From Serendipita indica DSM 11827 (lineage: Eukaryota; Basidiomycota; Agaricomycetes; Sebacinales; Serendipitaceae): a DNA stretch of 64,000 bases. The stretch lies in the NCBI GenBank assembly GCA_910890315.1, contig CAJVGD010000001.1, positions 2,527,227 through 2,591,226 of the forward strand. The letters are read 5' to 3'. Of the stretch, positions 48,089 through 60,412 are shown in pieces. A model generated the notes under the pieces. It worked only from the letters and a program-made list of their open reading frames with translations. It was not told the origin of the DNA and did not search any database. The translations under genes were made by a program, and so were the position numbers. Each line of letters begins with the position of its first letter. The first letter of the stretch is position 1.

Positions 48089-48271
48089 CTAATTTTCAAT
48101 TTTAGAGAGACCAGAGTTCGTATCTGTGATGCTTGAAGCAGCGGCGCTGTTAGATTCACCAGCGACGGTGGTCACGGCGGTCGGGGTTGAATCCAAGGAG
48201 GCGCTGTGTAAATCTGAGTATTTTTTCTTTTTCTCCTCTCCTTCACGAGTCCATTTGAAGACTTCCTTCAT
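48089..48271 (-). pseudogene. NLR4: truncated NLR N-terminus cut off by copia element B
   Basis: The ATG at 48271 opens MKEVFKWTREGEEKKKKYSD, then SASLDSTPTAVTTVAGESNS. This parallels the start of NLR3 (MKIIPKLFRKKEKKKG..., then LDSIPTTVTTSAGQSS). The frame stops at 48089, eight bases from the LTR of element B. No matching NACHT or WD40 sequence continues on the other side of the element on this strand, where the 3' end of NLR2 lies on the plus strand. It is therefore a severed 5' end rather than a simply interrupted gene. Confidence 0.7.
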
Positions 48272-48881
48272 ATTTTAGAGATATCGATGTGAAAAGACGG
48301 GGATGGAAGGGTTAGACGCTGGCCGGTCTCTGCTGGTTGAGAACTGGTCCTTGAGTGTGAGGTTCACAGGGAGAACTCACCAGTACGAGGGCTATGCCAG
48401 GCCAAGTGAGTAATACTTAGCTGGGGCGAGCGAGTTCACCAGTCTAAACCTGTTTATTGACGGAGGGTATCGACGTGGGAGGGTACAGGAAAGAGTCTGC
48501 TAGTTAAGACATTTACATAGAGTCTTATATAGCAAGGGTAAACATTGGAACGAGGAAAGAACGATAGGAAGCTAAGCATGTGCTAAGGCCGTCGCTATGA
48601 GGGTATATGCAATGGAGGCTATGAAGAGAAGGGTAATAAATGTGGTATGGAGTGGGTAATGAGTGTCACGGGTGCGGTTACGACATGTGTGACGAGGAGA
48701 CATCCTCGGACCCTTACATTGAGCTACCAACCCTTGGGTTTCGTAATATCTTTCGCAAACTATTATTGGTCCGAAGAAATGGATTAAGCACGGCCTACAA
48801 TATTACAAGATAAATACGAGCTACATGCTCGACTCCAAGGAAATCCACTACACGAATAGAGTAGATGAGCTACAAGCGAGA
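48272..48881. other. upstream region of the NLR4 fragment, 0.6 kb
   Basis: No gene recognised. It contains the former promoter side of NLR4 and the 3' flank of the next minus-strand locus. Confidence 0.4.
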
Positions 48882-50269
48882 TCATAGGACGCAGTGTGTG
48901 CGCTGGTGCTCCAGCGCAACAACGACGAGGGCGAAAAGGGCAAAGTAGAGGCAAGGCTGGATGAGGGCATCCATCTCCTTTTCCGTCTGTATGAGTTCCT
49001 TCCACTCGTCGCCCCCATCCAGCCATCTCCCGACGAAGTCTCCAATCAGACATGGCTTTTGCGCGTGATAGAGTTGCAGCCTAGACACGTAGATTAAAGG
49101 TGCGGTTGGTGAGTTGAAAAGAGCGGCGGCTCTGACCTGTCCTTGAGAGCAAGACCGCCAAGCGTTTGGAGAGTGGTACCACAATCATCCAAAATGGGCC
49201 CATGTACCGTCTTTGCCTGGAAGAGTCCGCGACATTGCGGCACACCTGGAAGGCCGAAGAGGATGCAATACCAATCCAATTCGTCGAGCAGCCTCTACGT
49301 CGTTTCTGGGGTTGGATGAGCCACCTTGAGCAAATATCGTCCAACGGTGTGATAGACGCTGCTACTCGCTCCGCACTCTGGTGTGCCGAGTATATCGAGA
49401 TGAAGCGGTCTAGAGAGCACCAGCAGATCCGAAGAGGTGAACTTTGCACTGTGAGCGCGTCACGGAGACTCTTTCTTCATGTTGCATGCTCAGATTGCCC
49501 AGGAGCATGTAGAGTATTGGGGTCCACACAGGCAGCACTTCGTCGTACATGTTGATCGTCGGAAAATAATCGAGGTTCGGATAAAGATGAACCTGCCCAT
49601 CCTGTGTGTACGCAATGGCAATGATCATGTAAAGATGGCCGCCATAGGTGAGTCCCCACCACGGCAGGTCGGTATCTTCGAAATCTCGCGGGTTTACAGT
49701 GTGCATGGCGCATATTGTAAGCTGTTTGTCCGAGTGTCAGATGCACTCTCTGAAAGTTATCAATCGTCTGACCTTTGCAAGATGGCCCAACAACCTTCAT
49801 ACTTCTGAGTGTCGTTGACAGGAAACTGATAGACTTCTTGTCGGTCATGTCTTCCACGTGATGCCGAAACACGATTGGTGCCTCGTCTACCCAGAGAAGC
49901 ACAAGGCATGATGTCGTGCTCCCAATCTTGTGGTCGTGCAGCCGGTCACGATATTCCGGTCAGTGGTTTGGCGCTGCAACCATTTGATATTAACTCTCTC
50001 CAGATGGAGCAAGAATCACGCCTGATTCCACCAGGGCTGTCCTCATCATCAAACGCTCGAAAGCGGCCGATGTCGTGAGCTTCGTTGCTATTCGCGAGAT
50101 GCCATAGCCAGACTGAGAAAGAGCGTTTGAATGTTCCTGGGATTAGTTGTCCATAGCACCCAGGAAAGCGAGTCCGGATCAACTGGTCGAGGTCGATGCA
50201 AATCTCGTGCGCCAGATCATCGCGCCGGACGACTAGTGCTTGGACATGATCTTGGACCTGTAGAGCCAT
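48882..50269 (-). CDS. uncharacterised protein, probable C-terminal membrane helix
   Basis: The ATG at 50269 opens MALQVQDHVQALVVRRDDLA, with EICIDLDQLIRTRFPGCYGQ following. Later exon-like pieces on the same strand read VDEAPIVFRHHVEDMTDKKS (about 49890), NPRDFEDTDLPWWGLTYGGH (about 49690), ILFGLPGVPQCRGLFQAKTV (about 49260) and, last, DEWKELIQTEKEMDALIQPC followed by the hydrophobic LYFALFALVVVALE. The frames change between these pieces, so four or five short introns are needed and I did not fix them. No family recognised. The order of pieces and natural composition support a real gene. Confidence 0.45.
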
Positions 50270-50502
50270 GGTGCAGAGTATCAGTATAGCCGTAAATTGG
50301 CAGCTCCTTCAATGCACCAGACCTTGGACCTGCCAGGAAAAAGGTAGTCGCACCATACCGTGAGAAAAATTCGACGACATCAGCTTTTCTTGGTCCGTCT
50401 CATCACGCACGACGGGGACAAACCTTTGGTAGCGAGCCACAGGTAGACTTGGTTCGCGTATGACGCGTTTGATGGGAAAGATGGACGTGAATTGCGTGTA
50501 AA

Positions 50503-51154
50503 ATGGCTGTTATTTTGGTCTCCAATCCTCATCCCTCCGCTCAAGCTGCGCCTCGGCGCTTGAATTTGCGACTCATGTTGTCCGCAGCGAGTTGTCGGTC
50601 AGTCTATGTCCCGGCAACATCGTCCCGAACACCAATTATCCACGTTGAACCCGCTCGTCAACGCAACCAGGTAGGTTGCCGCCCAGGGATTTGGCCGAGC
50701 GATGGAACGGACCAAGTACGAAATCACCACCTTGTTGGTACGTCCTTCTATTCTGATCCAATCTCAACAGCTCACATATAAAAGTCTGGTGTCGGCAGGT
50801 ATCGCTCGATTCGGACGCATGCTTGAGACGACGCGGATCCAGGGCGATGAGCTGTACGCGGACAAATGGGGCCGACTCAAGGATTTTGGCACAGGGTTGT
50901 TCAACACGCTCGAGTTCCATGCGCAGTATGAGCCTACAGGTAGATGCCTAATGGTTGTGCAACGGGACGATTACACCCGGGTGAGGACCCGTGACCGAGG
51001 TCGGGCTCAGGGCGCTGCATACGCGTTTGCGCTATCCGTTGCCGTATACAGAGGCGTTTATGGGTTGCGCAGAGACCCACGGGGACGAGCTATGTCTTTG
51101 TCAGGTGAGAAAGGCTCTTGGATTCGGGTTCGAGGTCATCCCACGTTCACTTGA
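50503..51154 (+). CDS. possible small uncharacterised gene
   Basis: An ATG at 50503 (MAVILVSNPHPSAQAAPRRL) and exon-like sequences IQGDELYADKWGRLKDFGTG and, in a shifted frame after a GT donor near 50940, LPYTEAFMGCAETHGDELCL suggest a short spliced gene between the divergent minus-strand locus and NLR3. No domain is recognised and the exon limits are guesses. Confidence 0.3.
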
Positions 51155-53998
51155 GCAGTCCCTAAATAACCATCGTACGCCTACTACGTGTGAAACTAAG
51201 TTCATGAACCCTGGAACCGAGCTGATGGTTCACAGACCGGCTGTCAGGTTCCAACCCGCAGAGGCGCTAGAGACTGGCCGGTGCCTGGTCCTTGTTCTCC
51301 ATCTTTTCAGGCTGATACCTCGCACAAAATGAAGATAATACCTAAACTTTTTCGTAAGAAAGAGAAGAAGAAAGGCACTTCAGATGCACCAGAAAGACCT
51401 TTGGATTCGATCCCGACCACCGTAACCACCTCTGCGGGTCAATCCAGCAACATCGGCGCCCCAAACATCGCCGAGACAAACACCAATGTTATCAAAAGCG
51501 AAAGTAAAAACGATATCACTGGTGAAGCGGGACCAGGGAGCGAGCCGCGGGTCCATGAGCGAGTTCGTAGATCGAATACGGAAAAGTGGCTCGCTCAAGC
51601 CGCGCTCATTCTCAATCTGACCAAGAGTGCTGCCGATGCGGCTGGTCTTGCACCGCTCAAAGGCGCTTGTGAGGGCGCAGTGACCGTCCTTGAGGTCATC
51701 CAGGTATGTAGCTACCACTATGAGTATGTGATCGTTCCTCACTCAATTCAGGCTTTCAATAACGGCAGATCTGCTTGGAATGAACTCGCCAAAACCATTC
51801 AGATGCAAATCGGTGCATTCAATGCCCAACTAAACCAGCCTGGAATCAACGACGTGGTCGATGACTCGGTCAAAGGCCCGATTGCAAACTACATCGCGTA
51901 CGTAGACGAACCCGGCACGAATGCATCTCACCCGCCTTAGTACGCTCAAGGAACTGCTTGCCGACGTGTGCGAAGACGCTGACATCAACAAGACCAATTT
52001 CGAGAATAAAGAGGGACTCTTGAAGATGTTTGTGAAGCGCAGTGGCACAAGCAAGCTGGAAACGGATACAATCAGTACCTACGAAAAGCGTTTGAAGGCT
52101 GCGGAATCAGAAATACTCGTACGTCGGATTCTCACTTTCTTCTTTGCACAGTATTCAGGCCTTGGTAGTGCTCTCTTACGTTCTATGTCTCTGTCGCCGT
52201 GACAGAGTTTGCGGATGCTGCCGTGTTGGGCAGGCTGCGAGGACCCGAATACAAACGGCCCTCAGGATGTCAACCAGGAACGCGTATTGATGTACTCCAC
52301 GCATGCCAGGAATGGGTGGCAAACCGTGAAGCACCCAACATCCTCTGGATCAAAGCCGCACCTGGAGCGGGGAAAACGGCCATTGCATCTAGTCTTGTAG
52401 ACCTACTTGAGATCAAGAAGAAGCGACTCGGCTCAAGCTTCTTCTTTCGTCGTCAAGAAAGTACTACTCGTACGACAGATGCACTCTGGCGTAACGTTGC
52501 ATACGACTTGGCACGTCACCCAACCGTCCGAAAGCATCTTTGCAGCGCAATGAAAAAGGAGCAAATCGACTTGTCAACATCCAGTATCACCGATCTATTT
52601 CTGCAATTAATTACGGAACCGCTATCGAAAATTAGTAGCCCCCTTGGAAATTTCTCCAGTGGTCGTCGTCGATGCACTCGACGAGTGCGGTGGGATTGAG
52701 GGTCGGTCGTCTGTCGATCGTAGGAGCCTGATGCAGACGTTGATCTGTTGGTCCAAGCTTCCATCTAGCTTCAAGCTCATCGTCACCAGTCGTGAAGAGA
52801 CGGACATCGTAAACGTCCTCGGTAGGATCGACGGGAATAAGCCACTAGCCATTGAGCTAAAAGTAGGCAAAAAGCAGACCAGGAGTACAAACCGATATAC
52901 GAGCCGTCTTGAGTCTAAAGCTGCAGTCAATTGCGACTGAGTATCCGTCATTGGGACCAGAGTGGCCCGGACCCAAACAGCTGGATCAGTTGACGGAGAA
53001 GGCGAGTGGTCTGTTCATCTGGGCTACAACAGTGGTGGACTTGATCGAAGCTGGCCCTCCGGAGGATCGACTTGAAGTCCTGACGGGTGAAGGGAAGAAT
53101 CATCTCGGCCAACTCTATGCGCAAGTACTGCATATTGCGTCTCGAGGACATGGCGAGAAGGAGCGGGATCGTTTGCTCGCCATGCTTGGCGCGATTATTG
53201 TGGCAAAGGAACCATTATCTCTCCCGACATTGGCTAAACTCCTTTCATTGAAGCAGTCGATATTGGAGAACTTTTGCAACGGACTTCGCTCAGTATTGGA
53301 TCAAGAAGGCCCACTTCGATTCCGACATCAATCGTTTGTCGACTTCCTGCTCGAGAACAAGCAAGATGCACCAGAATTCAGTTTAACGACGTCTATCTGT
53401 GAGCAAAGCATTGCCAACCAGTGCCTGCAGGTGATGAAGAACAATCTAAAGTTCAACATTGGCGGCATCCCATCGTCCGACCAACTCAATGTCGAGAGTT
53501 TGAGAGCAATCACATCCATTGAAGATTGCATTCCGTCACATTTGAAATATGTATCTCGGTACTGGGCCGATCATTTGGTTCTCACGCCTCTCAATGATGA
53601 GACAATGGCTCTTGTCCGACACTTTCTCACATCGCAATTTCTAGCCTGGCTCGAGGTTGCCAGCCTATGTGAATTTACAGATGCATTACAGTCTATTCTC
53701 TGCAACCTGACCAGATGGCTGAAGGCAAGTTTTATTGCGTATATTTTTTTTTCTTGCTGACAGGTCAAAGAGAACCAATGAGAAAGAGCTAGTAGCTTTA
53801 GGAGAGGATATGTGTCAATTTGTGGCTCACTTCGGCCACGTGATATCCATGAGCGCTCCTCATATTTACATTTCAGCATTACCTTTCTCTCCAAATTGCT
53901 CTGAAGTGAGAAGACATTACCACCCTCAATATCCATCCACACTGGCCATTCTTGATGGGGGGTATCAAACATGGTCTCCATTACTTGGTTCACTTTAT

Positions 53999-55567
53999 GG
54001 ACATACTGATACGGTCTTGTCTGTCGCCTTCTCGCCAGACGGTCACAAGATCGTTTCTGGATCTGAGGACAAGACGGTGCGGGTATGGAATGCAGAGACG
54101 GGCGAACCGCTTGGACCCGCGCTCAAGGGACATACCAATGCGGTCTACTCTGTCGCCTTCTCGCCAGATGGTCACAAGATCGTTTCTGGATCCTGGGACA
54201 AGACGGTGCGGGTATGGAATGCAGAGACGGGCGAACCGCTTGGACCCGCGCTCGAGGGACATACCAATGCGGTCTGGTCTGTCGCCTTCTCGCCAGACGG
54301 TCACAAGATCGTTTCTGGATCCTCGGACAAGACGGTGCGGGTATGGAATGCAGAGACGGGCGAACCGCTTGGACCCGCGCTCGAGGGACATACCGATGCG
54401 GTCTTGTCTGTCGCCTTCTCGCCAGACGGTCACAAGATCGTTTCTGGATCCTGGGACAAGACGGTGCGGGTATGGAATGCAGAGACGGGCGAACCGCTTG
54501 GACCCGCGCTCGAGGGACATACCGATGCGGTCTGGTCTGTCGCCTTCTCGCCAGACGGTCACAAGATCGTTTCTGGATCCTGGACAAGACGGTGCGGGTA
54601 TGGAATGCAGAGACGGGCGAACCGCTTGGACCCGCGCTCGAGGGACATACCGATGCGGTCTGGTCTGTCGCCTTCTCGCCAGACGGTCACAAGATCGTTT
54701 CTGGATCTAAGGACAAGACAGTGCGGGTATGGAATGCAGAGAAGGGCGAACCGCTTGGACCCGCGCTCGAGGGACATACCGATGCGGTCTGGTCTGTCGC
54801 CTTCTCGCCAGACGGTCACAAGATCGTTTCTGGATCTGAGGACAAGACAGTGCGGGTATGGAATGCAGAGACGGGCGAACCGCTTGGACCCGCGCTCGAG
54901 GGACATACCGATGCGGTCTTGTCTGTCGCCTTCTCGCCAGACGGTCACAAGATCGTTTCTGGATCCTGAGGACAAGACGGTGCGGGTATGGAATGCAGAG
55001 ACGGGCGAACCGCTTGGACCCGCGCTCGAGGGACATACCGATGCGGTCTTGTCTGTCGCCTTCTCGCCAGACGGTCACAAGATCGTTTCTGGATCCCTGG
55101 ACAAGACGGTGCGGGTATGGAATGCAGAGACGGGCGAACCGCTTGGACACGCGCTCGAGGGACATACCGATGCGGTCTCCTCTATCGCCTTCTCGCCAGA
55201 CGGTCACAAGATCGTTTCTGGATCCTGGGACAAGACGGTGCGGGTATGGAATGCAGAGACGGGCGAACCGCTTGGACCCGCGCTCGAGGGACATACCGAT
55301 GCGGTCTTGTCTGTCGCCTTCTCGCCAGACGGTCACAAGATCGTTTCTGGATCCCTGGACAAGACGGTGCGGGTATGGAATGCAGAGACGGGCGAACCGC
55401 TTGGACCCGCGCTCGAGGGACATACCAAGGCGGTCTACTCTGTCGCCTTCTCGCCAGACGGTCACAAGATCGTTTCTGGATCCTGGGACAAGATGGTGCG
55501 GGTATGGAATGCAGAGACGGGCGAACCGCTTGGACCCGCGCTCGAGGGACATACCAATGCGGTCTTG
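53999..55567 (+). repeat. 129-bp tandem repeat encoding WD40 units 1-13 of NLR3
   Basis: The unit codes for GHT[40 protein letters not shown]. Variable residues are T/N/D/K before AV, Y/W/L/S after it, and E/W/S/L/K before DK. Loss of one G at about 54582 and gain of one C at about 54965 put units 6-8 out of frame relative to the rest. The shifted frame has no stop, so one continuous reading frame still spans the array. Confidence 0.92.
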
Positions 55568-55829
55568 GTTGGAGACCAGAAGGTCTCGCCATGCTGCGAG
55601 AGCGAGCGAGGAATGGGAGCTCCAGGAATAGAACTTAGAAGGAAAACAGTATAGATAGAGAATATATTGGAAAGAATTAATTGACAAACGACGAAATATG
55701 AAATCGAAAAATGGAGGTGCGGGTGGAGGTGGCAAGAGCCGCAAACGAAAGGCTCCGCCAACCAACATCAACGCAAGCCCGCTGCCGACAGCACGGGCGT
55801 GCGTCCCCCAAAGGCTGAAAATTCGTCGA
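55568..55829 (+). repeat. Ngaro A1 terminal repeat
   Basis: From gttggagaccagaaggtctc to ggctgaaaattcgtcga. It matches A2 at 61921-62183 with few differences. Confidence 0.92.
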
Positions 55830-55889
55830 AAGAACAACCAGAAGACAACCTGAATCAGCCGAGAAAAGCAGACAATAAGCACGTCAAAG

Positions 55890-56618
55890 ATGGCAAAAAG
55901 TCAAAAATCAAAAACGACCAAGGGCAAGAGTGCAGGGTCGAAATCGTCGAAAAGAAGTAGCGAGTCAAGAAAAGAAAGATCCAAGGCTGCGCTGGAAGCA
56001 GCAAAGAAGAGGCATGCCGCAAAAATCCGAAAGACATACCAGGACGGCATTGCACGCCTCCAGGCTGCAATCAACCAGGACATGACGGAAAGCAGGAAGA
56101 TCAATGACAAGCTTGCGGAGCTTGCAGTTGACAGCAGCAAAAAAGCGCATCAGCAAGCGGTCGAGGCGGCAGCGGAGAGGAAGGAGATCCTCAGAAGACT
56201 CGAAAAGAATAAGGAACTCGCCGAGAGCACCAAAGAGAAGATAGAATCAGCCGCGGCAGACAAGGCATGCAAGGAGATGGAGAAGATGGATGTCGACGAA
56301 GCCAGCAAGAACGAGACGACAAGCGATGAGGACAGCAGTGAGTCCGGAAGTGAATCGGACGGATCCGAATCGTCTGGTAGTGAATCTTCGTCCGCATCAG
56401 AGTCATCGCCATTGTCTGCAACAGGGGCAAAAAAGCGGAAGAAAAAAGGGAAGGGCGAGAAGAAGAACAAGAAGAAGCAAGGCGAGAAAGGAAAGATCAA
56501 ACTCATCAGGAAGCACGGACGCGAGCGAAAGGGAGCGAGGCAGAGGGTCAGATGGCTCGGAGGCCCGGCAGAGCCAAGACAAGCGATCGAGCGATCAGAA
56601 CCGGGTTGGACAGTATAG
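55890..56618 (+). CDS. Ngaro gag-like ORF, charged coiled-coil protein
   Basis: The ATG at 55890 opens a 242-codon frame. It has a Lys/Ser-rich N-terminus (MAKSQKSKTTKGKSAGSKSS), a helical part likely to form a coiled coil (AAAERKEILRRLEKNKELAE), an acidic Ser run (SDEDSSESGSESDGSESSGS) and a Lys-rich tail (KKRKKKGKGEKKNKKK). This is usual for the first ORF of basidiomycete Ngaro elements, thought to serve as gag. The frame probably continued downstream: 56619-57876 remains stop-poor and highly charged in several frames but is no longer continuous. Confidence 0.65.
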   Translation: MAKSQKSKTTKGKSAGSKSSKRSSESRKERSKAALEAAKKRHAAKIRKTYQDGIARLQAAINQDMTESRKINDKLAELAVDSSKKAHQQAVEAAAERKEILRRLEKNKELAESTKEKIESAAADKACKEMEKMDVDEASKNETTSDEDSSESGSESDGSESSGSESSSASESSPLSATGAKKRKKKGKGEKKNKKKQGEKGKIKLIRKHGRERKGARQRVRWLGGPAEPRQAIERSEPGWTV

Positions 56619-57880
56619 AGCGCCACGGAGGAAACGCGGACAAGTCAGGCGCCGAGGCCAGAGATAGCCGACTACCATGGCAAGCCTGGAGGACGGGAGG
56701 GCAGGAGAGACATGCCCAGGGAAAGAACGAGCTGTACCGCAAGGTACTAGATGGCTACAGTGTGTAGCAAGAGCGGGAGAACTCGAGCCGAGAGGACCGG
56801 CGAGGCGACGTGAGCCAGCACGCACGGAGCGTAAGTCGAGCTGGGAGGACCAGACTCGACAATGGCAATCGTTGTACGCAATCGAGCGTAGTTCCAAGAT
56901 ACGTATACATCGAGATGACGTGTCGCGTCCACGAGGTCGTGCCAAAGCCGAAGGCAGACCCCTCCTCCCCAAAGCCAAAAAATCCCAAGAACGGGAATCG
57001 GAGGGAGAGGAGGAAGAGACTGAGACCGACGAAACTGGCACGAGCCAGCGAGCGCAGCTGAGGCAGGGCTGCTAGACTTGAGCGGGCAGTACAGTGCCAC
57101 GATGAGACCCGGAGCGAGAACCGGCAGACAGAGAAAGGATAGACGAACGCGATGGAAAACCGGCACGAGGCCGAGAGACTGAGCCAGAGGAACGATCGCA
57201 TGGGCCGAGAGCTACCAAGAGCGCGCGAGCGTCCAACCGAAGGACTGGGAACGCCGAGAATCAAGAAAAGATGGATTGAGACTTACGCGAGCGCAGATAC
57301 AACAACGTTTGTCAAGTTTGGAAGTGGCGGGACGACCCCTGGGACTTGGCGAGATGGGTATCGCCGTAAAGACGACCAAAGGAAAGGACAAACCGAAGGA
57401 GAAAGAAGCAGGCGGAGCGCGAAGTCGACGAACGGACGCGCGCGATCGACAAGTTGCTGGAGGGCATTGAAGGACCGCCAGAGCCGGAGGAGGAAAGGGG
57501 AAGAAGGAGAGGACAATATGGACGGCTCGGAAGCAGAAGAACGAGCGACAGAAATGGCCACGCGAAGCGAGATAGCGTTGAGCGGCAGCGAGGCAAGCCG
57601 TAGGGCGAGGACAGCGAGAAGAAGCATCACATCATGGCTGATGAAAACGACGAAAACGAGAGCGAAGGAAGCCAGGAAGAGACGGGCAAAGTGCCCAAAG
57701 GAGAAGAGGCGGAGAGAAAACCGAGCGGCGAGCCAATCCCAAAGTCGAAGTGGAAAGGCTACATCTACGTACCTATCAAGGAAGAGACCGAGGAGACCGA
57801 ACAGCAGCTGCCAAAGGCAGACGAGATGACTGGACGCACTACTCGTCGCGCGGCTAACCGAGTAATCGAAAAATAATATT
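56619..57880 (+). pseudogene. Ngaro gag-region linker, charged and frame-broken
   Basis: Arg/Glu-rich sequence in shifting frames. The clearest piece is 57634-57876 (MADENDENESEGSQEETGKV to TRRAANRVIEK). It ends at a TAA formed in an A5 run (57869-57873). One base less or more there would continue into the next gag block. Confidence 0.5.
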
Positions 57881-58743
57881 GACATATATACAGAAGTTGA
57901 CAACGAAATCGACGAGATTGGTTCGATCCCACGGAAGTTAATGGAGGCCTTCGCCGAAGGAAGGCACCCCGTCCCCCTCACTTTCCTCACAGACGAGTTC
58001 TTGAAACGACAAGATGCATACAGAATTAGCTACAGAAACGGGGTACTCGAACACCCGGTGTACGAGAAGAGTGACAAGTCGATTCCACTCGACGAAGGGA
58101 TCGCAGCGATCAAGCGGCACTACAGTCTGATGAAGAGCAACTGGCCGGATGTTGCCAAGTTCTGGAAGTCGTTCTGGAACAACTTATATCACAGTAAGGT
58201 GATATCGAAGAACGAATGGCCCGTGCTCCGCGAACTAATCGAGACAATCCAACGATGCATCCCAAACCCGAAGGCTGGCGCGAGACTTGTGCCAGATCCG
58301 AACGACGAGAAGGCACTGATGCGGGCAGAGATGAGGTAAACGTCGGATATGTCGACCGGCTTGACGCGCTGGAGAATCGAGTCGAAAGGAGTGGCGAGTA
58401 TGGGAAGCTCGGCGAGCCTGTCAAATGGGAAAACGGACGGCAGGAAGGATGGAGGGCAGAGAGGATCAGGAGAGGAAACAAAGGCGAGGGTAGGTGTTTC
58501 GTATGCCGGATACGGCCACCAATCGCGCTTCTGCAGCGCAAGACGCCAAATCGATGGCGCAGACGTCAACGTCAAAAGAATGCCAAAGGGGACTGGACGC
58601 TTTTCGATGGAACGTCCTTCTGCTGGTCATTCAACACGGCCAAAGGATGTTCGGCGAGCCGTTGTGCAAATGGAAAGCACGTATGCACGGGATGCCTATC
58701 AGCCAGCCACAGTGCCCAATCATGCAAGCGCGGACAAAACTGA
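57881..58743 (+). CDS. Ngaro gag domain with Cys/His finger
   Basis: A conserved-looking block (EIDEIGSIPRKLMEAFAEGR, PLTFLTDEFLKRQDAYRISY, WPDVAKFWKSFWNNLYHSKV) is followed after a frame slip near 58300-58330 by LDALENRVERSGEYGKLGEP. A Cys/His cluster follows (FCWSFNTAKGCSASRCANGK, then HVCTGCLSASHSAQSC), typical of the nucleic-acid-binding end of Ngaro/DIRS gag. Stop at 58741-58743. At most weakly functional because of the slip. Confidence 0.65.
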
Positions 58744-60405
58744 CACGAATGGAAGACAACCAGAGCCAGTGACCCCGCTACAGGCCAAGAAGTGGGAGGA
58801 AGCGCTTAAATATCTTGATATTTTGGAGGAGCATGCGACGCTCATAGATGGACTTAAGAACGGCTTCAATATGCAGTGCCAGTTGGCAATTGACGAAACA
58901 CGAGTATACCCACACCTGAGGTCAGCGGTCGAGCACCCCAAAGTGATAGAAGATCATATAGAAAAGAGGTTGCAGCAAATCGATATGACGGCCCACATAC
59001 ACGCGAGGAAGTCGAGAAAAGGCTGGGCGCATTTGTGGCAAACCCACTTGGAACGGTCGACAAGGCGAGTGGAAGGGGAAAACGCGTAATTGAACACCTA
59101 TCATTCGCCTACGAAGATGAACAACAATCAGTAAACGCACAAACGAATATCGAGAACCTCGGAACGAACTGGGGAGGACTGGCAGAGATGATAGAGCTCA
59201 TCGTGACCTCGCCAGATGGAGCACAAGGTGCAACGATAGACTGGGAAGCGGCGTTCAGAAACTGCCCTATACGTCCAGAGGATTGGAGATACGGAGTAGT
59301 CGAATGGAACGGGAAATTCTGGATCGACAAGGCGGCAAAGTTTGGCGCAAAATCATCCGTTGGCATATTCGAACTACCGAACAGAGCGTTCGTAGAAATC
59401 TGCACACGGAAAGAGCTCGGAACGATCATATACTGGGTAGACGACCTGATGATCCGACGACTTCCAGTACGGAGAGACGGGGAGGAATGGATATATGGAA
59501 TGGGAATAGCGAAAATATTGGAGCTTGGGGAGGAGCTGGGAATCCCCTTTCCGCCGGACAAGGTGCGCGACTTCGCCAACATCACGACGTACGTCGGCTT
59601 TGACTGGCATTGGCAAGAACGTGCAGTCAGTGTCAGCGAGTCAAAGCGGAAGAAGAACCTAGCACTGGTACAGGAGGTGCTGGAAGAAGGAAGGAAGACG
59701 TCCGGGGAAAGGCTGCAGTCATTATGCGGGAAGCTGGCGCACCTAGGAATGATAATTCCTGAAGGACGAACGCACACGAGAGCTTTATGGGCGACGGTAG
59801 CGAAAATGGGCCTACCGAACCAGCACTCGAAGTATATCAAGTGGAACATGCCGGAGAAGGCGAAGTGCGACCTCAGATGGTGGAAGGAAACGCTCGAGAA
59901 GCCGGAGATAAAGATTCAGCTATGTACACAACGCGAACCAAACTGCAAGTACCGGATCTACACAGACGCGTCGACGGATGGGGACTGGGCGTCGTGATCG
60001 ATGATGAATACGACAAATTCAGGTTGGAAAGTGACTGGAGAACGAGGAGGGCGATGGCGCAGAACGAGAGATTGGATGGGCAGAATTTGCGGCGGTCGAG
60101 CTAGCAGTCGAGTTCATACTGCAACGGCCAGAAGCGGAAAGGACGCACATAGAGATTTGCACAGATAACCAGGGCGTAATTGGCGGCTGGAAGAAGCGGT
60201 TATCGAGAAACGAGGCGCAAAACGAGGTTCTCGGGCGAATTCGCCGGCTAGTGCGAGCAGAGGCATACCTGACACTGACATATGTGCGGTCGGAAGAAAC
60301 CAGCCGACGGGCCATCGAGGGGGCTAGAGCCGCCCGGATACACTCAGAGGAAGCTGGGGAGATTCCCAAGGTCATTGGTCGGTTATGTACGAAGAGCCTA
60401 GGATG
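58744..60405 (+). pseudogene. Ngaro reverse transcriptase and RNase H, frameshifted
   Basis: The polymerase begins near KWEEALKYLDILEEHATLID. It slips one base near 58985 and continues AFVANPLGTVDKASGRGKR, then GATIDWEAAFRNCPI (palm), KSSVGIFELPNRAFVEIC and the catalytic IIYWVDDLMIRRL. RNase H follows: YRIYTDAST (first Asp), a slip near 59985, GLGVVIDDEYDKF, another slip near 60070, WAEFAAVELAVEFILQ (Glu) and EICTDNQGVIGGWKKR (Asp). The block ends at the TGA at about 60403. All catalytic residues are present in the DNA, but in at least four frame segments. Confidence 0.85.
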
Positions 60406-60412
60406 AGAATCG

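Noticed and set aside
53990-55882. Minus-strand Arg-rich repeated frames opposite NLR3, the longest about 390 codons
   Set aside because: Antisense images of the WD40 units, continuing into the Ngaro A1 repeat only because no stop intervenes.
56150-59849. Long minus-strand frames opposite the Ngaro gag and reverse transcriptase genes
   Set aside because: No domains. The sense strand carries the expected gag, RT and RNase H motifs.
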